DNA from: an uncultured Oscillospiraceae bacterium
GTDB taxonomy: Bacteria > Bacillota > Clostridia > Oscillospirales > Acutalibacteraceae
DNA length: 62,856 nt
Reading direction: 5' to 3'
Assembly: GCA_900543395.1 (NCBI GenBank)
Contig: UQQT01000010.1
Location: 1 to 62,856 of the forward strand
Numbering within the stretch: position 1 is the first letter of the stretch; every line of letters starts with the position of its first letter. Shown piece after piece: positions 57,208 to 62,856 of the stretch. The notes beneath the pieces are model-generated. The model did no database searches, was not told the origin of the DNA, and worked only from the letters and a program-made list of their open reading frames with translations. Position numbers and translations under genes: made by a program.

Positions 57208-60200
57208 ATGCATTTCGATATTGAGTTCTGCGATAAAAACTCGGAACGAAAAATGCTCGCTTCGCGTGTAAAGGAGATAATCAATCAGCTTAAGGGGCGA
57301 ATTTTCCCCGAATGCGTCGACGCGGGAGAGTTCCTTTTCAGAGACGGACAGTATACCCTTGCCGATATAAACGAGGGCGAATGGAAAAGCTTCGGAAAAG
57401 ATGAGTTTTGGGGATATAAGGAGGAGTACTGCTGGTTTAAACAGACTGTTACGATTCCCGATTCATTTGCGGGTAAAAAGGTTATATATCAGATAAATCC
57501 TTATCCCGATTCAAGATGGGAGAGCCGTGCTCAGCAGTTTATCGTATTCGTAAACGGTAAGCTCGTACAGGGCGCAGACCCGTATCATCAGTATATAATT
57601 CTTTCGGATGACGCAAAGGCGGGGGAGAGTTACGATATCGCTCTTAACGCATACTGTGACGACTGGGAGTTCGCCGGAAAAACGAGACTTACATCATCTC
57701 TTAAAACCGTTGACGAGGATGTTAAGGATTTATATTATGACCTTCTTTCTCCGTGGGAGACTGCGCATAATTATTCTCACGACGATACGGCAAGAATAGA
57801 TATTATCAAATCTCTCAATACCGCCGTTAACATGCTCGAACTTAATACAATCGACGACGCTGTTTTTCATGACAGCGTAAGAAAGGCAAGGGAGTATCTC
57901 AAAGAGAATATATACGGCGCTGATATGGGCGTTGTTACGAGCGCAATCGGACATACTCATATAGATACCGCATGGCTTTGGAGGCTCCGTCAGACGAGAG
58001 AAAAGGCTGCGAGAAGCTTCTCGAGCGTCGTTAATCTGATGAAGGAATACCCCGAGTATAAATTCATGTCTTCGCAGGCTCAGATTTATGATTTTGTTAA
58101 GCAGGATTATCCCGAATTATATGAGGAGATAAAGGAGCTTGTCAGGGAAAAACGCTGGGAGCCCGAGGGAAGTATGTGGGTCGAGAGCGACACGAACGTA
58201 GTATCGGGTGAATCGCTCGTAAGACAGTTCTTAGTCGGAAAGAGATTTTTCAAAAATGAATTCGGAGTCGATAACCGCATTATGTGGCTGCCCGACGTAT
58301 TCGGATATTCGGGCGCGCTTCCGCAGATTATCAGGAAGTCCGATATTGATTACTTCATGACCACGAAAATTTCGTGGAACGAATTTGATAAATTCCCGTT
58401 CGATACGTTTATGTGGCGCGGTATTGACGGAACAGAGGTTCTCTCTCACTTTATACCGACTCAGAGCTGTGACGACAAGGGGTTTATGACAACGTATAAC
58501 GGATATCTTTCTCCCGACCAGGTTATCGGCGGATGGAGACGTTATTCAAATAAGGATCTTAATAAAAACGTTCTTTTCTCATACGGCTGGGGCGACGGAG
58601 GCGGAGGCCCGACGAGAGATATGCTCGAACACGGCAGAAGAATGGAAAAAGGAATACCCGGCTGTCCGACTCTCAAACAGGAGTTTGCGCGTGATTTCTT
58701 CGACAGACTCGCTTCGGAAGTAAAGGACAGCGACAGACTTCCCGTATGGGCAGGCGAATTGTACCTCGAATTTCACCGCGGAACACTTACCGCGCAGAGC
58801 AGAAACAAAAAGTATAACAGAAAGAGCGAATATCTCTATCAGGACGCGGAGTCTCTCGGCGTGCTTGCTGAGCTTCTTGCTTCAAAAGAATATCCGTCGG
58901 ATAAGCTTCTTGCCGGATGGAAGCTTATACTTCTCAATCAGTTCCACGATATCATCCCGGGTTCGTCTATAGCCGCCGTTTACGAGGATTCGAAAGAGCA
59001 GTATGAGCTTGTCGCTAAAGAAGGCGCCGAGATGGTAAACGAGAGCGAGTCCGCAGTAGCCTCGCTTATTAATGCGGACGGTAGAATTATCGTTGTGTTT
59101 AATACGCTTGGATTTGCAAGAAGCTCCGTTGTCATTGCCGATACGCCCGAAAAAAGAGAATTTCATATCGAGGATATGGACGGCAATGTTATGCCGTCGC
59201 AGATAACGTACGACGGCAAGCTTGCATTTTTTGCTGCGGATGTTCCGGCTAAGGGATACAAGACGTTCAGAATCGTTGATTCGGCTGTTGAATCCGCAGA
59301 CTCGGTAAAGAGCGGAAACAATGAATTCTCAAATGATTACTACACCGTTAAATTCGACGGCAATATGAATATTGCTTCATATTATGACAAGTCGGCAGAC
59401 AGATGCGTTTCAAAGGAAAATGATGTTTTAGGCAGACTTATCGCGTATGAGGACAGACCTCACAATCATGAGGCATGGGATATCAAATGCTACTACGGTG
59501 AGAAGTATTGGAATATTGATAATGTCGATAATTCCGAAATCGTTGAACACGGCGCGGTACGCACGGTATTGAAAGTCAACAGAACATTCAATAAATCGCA
59601 TATTACGCAGTATTATGTGTTTTATCCTCACACGGCGAGAATCGATATATTTTATGATGTTGACTGGCAGGAGAAGCGTATTGCTCTCAAAGCCGATTAT
59701 CCCGTAGATGTTAACGCCGTTAATGCAACGTTTGATATTCAGTTCGGTAATCTAAAACGTACCGCGCACGAAAACACGACGTGGGATTATTCGCAGTTTG
59801 AGGTTTGCGGTCATAAATGGGCTGACCTTTCGGATAACGGATTCGGTTTCTCTGTGCTGAATGACTGTAAGTACGGCTGGACTGTTAAGAATTCACATAT
59901 CAAGCCCACGCTTTTAAGAAGCGCAACCTCGCCGAACCATCTTCAGGACAGAGAGCGTCATAATTTCGTTTATTCAATGTACGCTCATTCGGGTGATGTA
60001 AGCTCGTCCGGCGTAGTTAACGAGGCTTACGATATAAACGTTCCGTTAAGAAGCATTACGGCAGAGGGCAAATCGGGCGTTCTTCCGACCGAGTTCTCGC
60101 TTGTTAATGTCAATAAGTCAAACGTTATTATCGAGACGGTTAAAAAGGCGGAGGATTCAGATTCTGTTATCGTCCGTATGTATGAGACATGGAACAGACG

Positions 60201-60357
60201 TACAAACTGTGAGGTTTCGTTCGGTATTGACGTTAAAGACGCGTTCGAATGTAATCTCATGGAGGAAAAGGACGAAAAGCTTTCTCTTTACGACGGTAAG
60301 CTGAAGCTTACGTTCAAACCGTTTGAGATTAAGACATTAAAACTTTATACTAAATAA
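57208..60357 (+). CDS. alpha-mannosidase, GH38 (second copy)
   Basis: A 1049-residue relative of the GH38 gene 4.4 kb upstream, with the same domain order. Motifs: TSAIGHTHIDTAWLWRLRQT (about 247), GSMWVESDTNVVSGESLVRQ (about 325, nucleophile Asp), MWLPDVFGYSGALPQI (about 360), LLNQFHDIIPGSSIAAVYE. No signal peptide. Ribosome site GAGGAGG. It has its own strong promoter, so it can be made independently of GH38-1 and GH29. The two copies probably differ in linkage preference. The end is followed by a hairpin shared with the convergent ChbG gene. Confidence 0.95.
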   Translation: MHFDIEFCDKNSERKMLASRVKEIINQLKGRIFPECVDAGEFLFRDGQYTLADINEGEWKSFGKDEFWGYKEEYCWFKQTVTIPDSFAGKKVIYQINPYPDSRWESRAQQFIVFVNGKLVQGADPYHQYIILSDDAKAGESYDIALNAYCDDWEFAGKTRLTSSLKTVDEDVKDLYYDLLSPWETAHNYSHDDTARIDIIKSLNTAVNMLELNTIDDAVFHDSVRKAREYLKENIYGADMGVVTSAIGHTHIDTAWLWRLRQTREKAARSFSSVVNLMKEYPEYKFMSSQAQIYDFVKQDYPELYEEIKELVREKRWEPEGSMWVESDTNVVSGESLVRQFLVGKRFFKNEFGVDNRIMWLPDVFGYSGALPQIIRKSDIDYFMTTKISWNEFDKFPFDTFMWRGIDGTEVLSHFIPTQSCDDKGFMTTYNGYLSPDQVIGGWRRYSNKDLNKNVLFSYGWGDGGGGPTRDMLEHGRRMEKGIPGCPTLKQEFARDFFDRLASEVKDSDRLPVWAGELYLEFHRGTLTAQSRNKKYNRKSEYLYQDAESLGVLAELLASKEYPSDKLLAGWKLILLNQFHDIIPGSSIAAVYEDSKEQYELVAKEGAEMVNESESAVASLINADGRIIVVFNTLGFARSSVVIADTPEKREFHIEDMDGNVMPSQITYDGKLAFFAADVPAKGYKTFRIVDSAVESADSVKSGNNEFSNDYYTVKFDGNMNIASYYDKSADRCVSKENDVLGRLIAYEDRPHNHEAWDIKCYYGEKYWNIDNVDNSEIVEHGAVRTVLKVNRTFNKSHITQYYVFYPHTARIDIFYDVDWQEKRIALKADYPVDVNAVNATFDIQFGNLKRTAHENTTWDYSQFEVCGHKWADLSDNGFGFSVLNDCKYGWTVKNSHIKPTLLRSATSPNHLQDRERHNFVYSMYAHSGDVSSSGVVNEAYDINVPLRSITAEGKSGVLPTEFSLVNVNKSNVIIETVKKAEDSDSVIVRMYETWNRRTNCEVSFGIDVKDAFECNLMEEKDEKLSLYDGKLKLTFKPFEIKTLKLYTK

Positions 60358-60389
60358 AAAAACGGCGGGGTTCGTTTGAACCTCGCCGT
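60354..60389. terminator. terminator between GH38-2 and ChbG-like gene
   Basis: 12-bp stem ACGGCGGGGTTC/GAACCTCGCCGT with one mismatch (60362-60373 and 60378-60389). The T run is strong on the minus strand and weak on the plus strand. Confidence 0.85.
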
Positions 60390-60408
60390 AAACTTTAGTT
60401 GATTACAA

Positions 60409-61293
60409 TTATTTTGATTTCATTTTGATAAGCTCGCGGTAAGTTATCATTTCGATTCCGTGATCCTTCAGATACTGATGTGTGTACGGGTCTTTCATTA
60501 ATTCATATTCCCATACTCTGCACTGCCATGCGTTTGTAATGCCCTTTAACTCGTCGCTTTCGACAGCGGGGTGTATAAATGTTTCCGTAACTCCGTCGGG
60601 AATATTTGTCCACACGTCAAGTATGATTCTTCTGTATGATTCGTAGCTTTCGCGTATATGCGGAACCTTCCAGTCGGGGAATATAAGATAATCCGGTGTT
60701 ATAACGTCGTATTTCTTTACCCAATAACGAATAAGTCCCGTAAGAGCCTTGAACAGGGGATAGGGAACGCCTCTCGGAGTTGTGCTTTTTGTAACGTAAA
60801 GCGGAACTCTGTATGCGTAGCCGTAGTCGTGACATATTCTTAATGCCATTTTAAGAAAGCCGAATCTTCCTGTATTATAGCCGTACAGAGAGCCCATGTG
60901 ATTGTCTATATGCGACGGTTTCATCCCCATCGCATGAGCCTTGTCTATCTGCGCGCGGATTTCCGCCTCGACTTCGCTTGATTTTGTATGAAGCTCAACC
61001 ATGTCGCTTTCATGCCACATAAAGCCCTCTTTATCAAGCAGGCTTTTTCCGTCTGTCAGCGGCTTCCATCTGTATTTCTGCCATTCGGCTGTCAGAGTTG
61101 TATGCACGCCAATTGCATATTCAGGATGGTCTATTGCAAATTTTACGGCTTCTTCCGCTCCGGGACAAACCATCATAATTGTAGACGATAATAGATTGCC
61201 TGTTTCGAAAAGCTCCATGCACGCCTTGTTTGCCGATTCGCACAATCCGAAATCATCGGCATTTACGATTAGATATTTATTGATATGAATCAC
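60409..61293 (-). CDS. ChbG/HpnK (YdjC)-family carbohydrate deacetylase
   Basis: A protein of about 291-294 residues of the YdjC fold. YLIVNADDFGLCESANKA is the metal-binding Asp pair, IGVHTTLTAEW supplies His, KPSHIDNHMGSLY another His pair, and VTETFIHPAVES the last. The family removes acetyl groups from N-acetyl sugars such as diacetylchitobiose. Start problem: the family start MNKYLIVNADDF coincides with ATC 61284, which has AGGAGTGA five bases upstream. The only standard start near it is GTG 61293, inside that site. The promoter at 61316-61344 excludes longer starts. Feature end is placed at the GTG. Confidence 0.88.
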   Translation of the reverse strand: MIHINKYLIVNADDFGLCESANKACMELFETGNLLSSTIMMVCPGAEEAVKFAIDHPEYAIGVHTTLTAEWQKYRWKPLTDGKSLLDKEGFMWHESDMVELHTKSSEVEAEIRAQIDKAHAMGMKPSHIDNHMGSLYGYNTGRFGFLKMALRICHDYGYAYRVPLYVTKSTTPRGVPYPLFKALTGLIRYWVKKYDVITPDYLIFPDWKVPHIRESYESYRRIILDVWTNIPDGVTETFIHPAVESDELKGITNAWQCRVWEYELMKDPYTHQYLKDHGIEMITYRELIKMKSK

Positions 61294-61315
61294 TCCTAAG
61301 ATTATTAACGTCACT

Positions 61316-61344
61316 ATTTTATCAAACTTAAATGAAAAAGGCAA
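61316..61344 (-). promoter_or_regulatory. promoter of the ChbG-like gene
   Basis: Minus strand TTGCCT, 17-base spacer, TAAAAT; the transcript would begin near 61309, about 25 bases before the start region. Confidence 0.65.
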
Positions 61345-61365
61345 TAAATATTAATTAATGATTTT

Positions 61366-61390
61366 AAAAAATTTAAAAAAATTGTATTTT
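61366..61390 (+). repeat. 25-bp direct repeat, left copy flanking the IS
   Basis: AAAAAATTTAAAAAAATTG then TATTTT, identical to 62594-62618 on the other side of the IS. Confidence 0.85.
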
Positions 61391-61453
61391 TGTGCATTTG
61401 TCAATGATGTGAGACCAAAGAACTGAAAAAATAATGAGTCTATCGGAATATAT

Positions 61454-61518
61454 TTTTCGGGACAGAGAGAGTGAACGACGGAGTGTAGCGGAGGAGAGAA
61501 CGAACGATGTCCCGAAAA
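61454..61518. other. hairpin in the IS non-coding end
   Basis: Perfect 11-bp arms TTTTCGGGACA/TGTCCCGAAAA (61454-61464 and 61508-61518) enclose a purine-rich 43-base loop with repeated GAG and GAACGA words. It may block read-through into the transposase or mark the element end. Confidence 0.6.
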
Positions 61519-61526
61519 GCGGAGCG

Positions 61527-62479
61527 TTAGCGACCGCCCAGTTCGTGCTGCTTCTGATTCGGCGATTTCCAGCCTAGAACCGTCATCGGGATATTGTTTG
61601 CTTTGTACAAGTATCGTTTCATCTGTTCTTGTAAATCATTGAATGAATAAAATTTCAGGTAATTGTAAAACCGTTCTTGATCGTTGCGGTGGCTTCTTTC
61701 TACCTTGCCGTTGTGCCACGGTGTTCTCGGACGAATAGTCTTGTGCTCAATGTTGTAAGTATTGCAAAACATATCCAGCGGATGTATTCGTTTCGTCTTT
61801 TTTTTGTATGAGTAAACTCACTGCCGTTATCCGTTTGCAATATATTCGGAGCATATCCGAAATAAGTTATAGCACGCTTGAAAAAATCTACCGTGGAATA
61901 ACTGCTTTGCTCTTGATATGCGTAAATGAATCGCTTTTTGGATGCTTGTTCAATAACAGTATATTGATAGTACTGTTCTTTCTCATCCCTTGAATCGCAG
62001 GCTTTCGGAACATATTTCACATCCATTTGCCACTTCTCACCGATGGATTCCGGCGTGTTGTATTTACCGAGATGTTTAGATTTCTTCTTTGAAGATTCAA
62101 CCTTTTGTCTGAATCCGAGCCGTACAAATACTCTGTACAAAGATCCGGGGTGTCGGGAATATGCTTTATCTTCACGAAGCTTTCCGTATAGCTCACAAAT
62201 TGAGATGTTCGGATTTCTTCGATGATAATCCTTAATCCACTTAATTTCTTCTTCTGTATGTGAATTGGGGTGAGGTGTCAGCGGCTTATGCGACTTCGGT
62301 TCAAGTGATTCTTTTGTCCCGTCATACAGCTTATTCCACCGCATCAGTGATGCTTTTGATATGTGATATCGCCGGCACACAAATCCGATATCCTTTGTTT
62401 GTCTGTATAATTTGACAGAATTAATTTTTGTTGAAATTTCATGTGGCAAATAGCGTTTGTTTTGTGTTATACTATTCAT
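61527..62479 (-). pseudogene. IS481-like transposase, interrupted by a -1 frameshift
   Basis: Frame 1 (62479 to 61700) holds an N-terminal HTH (HISKASLMRWNKLYDG), a linker and the catalytic core to the second Asp: WQMDVKYVP and LQTDNGSEFTHTKK. Frame 2 (to 61527) continues RPRTPWHNGKVERSHRNDQERF with the catalytic Glu. The break is at an A8 run (minus strand, plus 61798-61805). One extra A, or a -1 ribosomal slip on A-AAA-AAG, restores a single protein of about 317 residues. It is thus either a broken copy or one using programmed frameshifting. ATG 62479 follows AAAGGA at 11 bases. Confidence 0.85.
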
Positions 62480-62593
62480 GGCGATTGAGATCCTTTCGTT
62501 AGGGGTTGTTGTGGTGACTATATTCTAACGTACTCAATCGCTTTTTTCTATTCTTTTTTTTGATTTCAGTCTCACATCAATTGTAACTCTACA

Positions 62594-62618
62594 AAAAAAT
62601 TTAAAAAAATTGTATTTT
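62594..62618 (+). repeat. 25-bp direct repeat, right copy flanking the IS
   Basis: Same 25 bases as 61366-61390, just before the tRNA-Ala promoter. Confidence 0.85.
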
Positions 62619-62622
62619 GTAC

Positions 62623-62651
62623 TTGCAATTCTATTAGAATAGTGATAAAAT
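62623..62651 (+). promoter_or_regulatory. promoter of the tRNA-Ala/tRNA-Trp unit
   Basis: TTGCAA, 17-base spacer, TAAAAT, 14 bases before tRNA-Ala. Confidence 0.7.
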
Positions 62652-62665
62652 ATCTAATGTCGTTT

Positions 62666-62741
62666 GGGCCCGTAGCTCAGTTGGGAGAGCGTTCGGTTCG
62701 CATCCGAGAGGTCGAGGGTTCGACTCCCTTCGGGTCCACCA
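62666..62741 (+). tRNA. tRNA-Ala(CGC)
   Basis: 76 bases with encoded CCA. Acceptor GGGCCCG/CGGGTCC with one G-U pair, anticodon arm TTCGG-TTCGCAT-CCGAG, anticodon CGC (reads GCG), T loop TTCGACT. Confidence 0.93.
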
Positions 62742-62783
62742 TGAAACACTGTTGTGGGGTATACATACGGGCGTTTCACATGT

Positions 62784-62799
62784 CTTCGCAAAAGCGAAG
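62784..62799 (+). other. small hairpin between tRNA genes
   Basis: CTTCGC, AAAA, GCGAAG in the tRNA-Ala to tRNA-Trp spacer, likely a processing hairpin. Confidence 0.45.
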
Positions 62800-62806
62800 G
62801 CAAGAT

Positions 62807-62856
62807 AGGGGTATAGCTCAGTTGGTAGAGCAGCGGTCTCCAAAACCGCGTGCCGA
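62807..62856 (+). tRNA. tRNA-Trp(CCA), 5' part
   Basis: AGGGGTATAGCTCAG start and anticodon arm GCGGT-CTCCAAA-ACCGC with anticodon CCA. The gene runs off the window end before the T arm. Confidence 0.93.

Larger units (their letters stand above)
61405..62580 (-). mobile_element. IS element with rve-type transposase (IS481-like), about 1.18 kb
   Basis: Ends carry inverted TGATGTGAGAC (61405-61415) and GTCTCACATCA (62570-62580). Between them is a two-frame transposase on the minus strand. Past the transposase stop a hairpin (61454-61464 and 61508-61518) precedes the left end. Boundaries are placed on the shared 11-bp ends; a clean target duplication is not visible next to them. It sits in the space between chbG-like and tRNA-Ala genes. 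Confidence 0.8.

Noticed and set aside
61405..62580. Complete, active IS with clear target duplication
   Set aside because: The transposase frame is interrupted and no short duplication directly adjoins the inverted ends; the 25-bp repeats lie 14-15 bases outside.
62634..62843. Minus-strand 69-residue frame with a WTRRESNPRPLGCEP-like sequence
   Set aside because: It is the antisense of tRNA-Ala and tRNA-Trp, a common false gene; no ribosome site or independent support.

Overview
The window looks like a chromosomal segment of a spore-forming, gut-type Firmicute of the class Clostridia, most likely Oscillospiraceae/Ruminococcaceae-like. The reasons are the complete spoIIIAA-AH operon, Spo0A, strong AGGAGG ribosome sites, sigma-A promoters of TTGACA-17-TATAAT type, a FeoA-FeoA-FeoB set with a Cys-rich partner, and enzymes for host N-glycans. 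Species assignment is inference. No prophage, CRISPR array or rRNA operon is visible. The only mobile element is one frameshifted IS near the right edge.

Layout. 1-13.4 kb is accessory: the end of a tRNA-Pro, two small unknown genes, a membrane-flavodoxin fusion, a MATE exporter, an esterase, FucO-type lactaldehyde reductase, alkaline phosphatase, a glycerophosphodiesterase, a secreted purple-acid-type phosphatase, and a giant YfhO membrane protein that ends in a Thr-rich repeat and a LysM domain. 13.4-30 kb is one long plus-strand housekeeping/sporulation block: spoIIIAA-AH (with a good sigma-E-type promoter), then a promoter and a 194-nt rod-like RNA or inverted-repeat structure, then nusB, a TsaD-like paralogue, xseA, xseB, ispA, dxs, tlyA, nadK, argR, recN, a TIM-barrel isomerase and tyrS. 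Many of these genes overlap by 4-20 bases, which implies coupled translation.

30-38.4 kb holds an unknown polytopic protein, an oxidoreductase/aldolase pair, and a ferrous-iron locus: a DtxR-like repressor diverging from feoA-feoA-feoB, a Cys-rich membrane protein, a second DtxR-like regulator and a heavy-metal-binding protein. Four copies of a GTTAG-N6-CTAAY palindrome lie around feoA and feoB and are good candidates for the repressor's operator. 38.4-43.3 kb is uvrBA behind a LexA-like box. 43.5-48.4 kb has a small unknown gene, an unusual ABC exporter with an N-terminal extension and zinc ribbon, its DUF1854 partner, the c-di-AMP receptor DarA, a small unknown gene, and spo0A.

48.4-52.6 kb has small envelope-type genes (a helical-repeat lipoprotein-like protein, a PAP2 phosphatase, a 41-residue hydrophobic peptide with its own promoter and terminator), DegV-like, TrmL, tRNA-Arg and an Xre regulator. 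52.7-61.3 kb is a glycan-foraging locus: GH38, GH29, GH38 and a ChbG/YdjC-type deacetylase. With FucO at 5 kb this suggests removal of mannose and fucose from host glycans and disposal of fucose-derived lactaldehyde. The right edge has the IS and tRNA-Ala and tRNA-Trp genes.

The most promising new items are the structured element before nusB, the GTTAG-N6-CTAAY regulon, the ABC-DUF1854-DarA neighbourhood, the YfhO-LysM fusion, the 41-residue peptide gene, and two genes (spoIIIAF and chbG-like) whose expected AUG appears as ACG or AUC.
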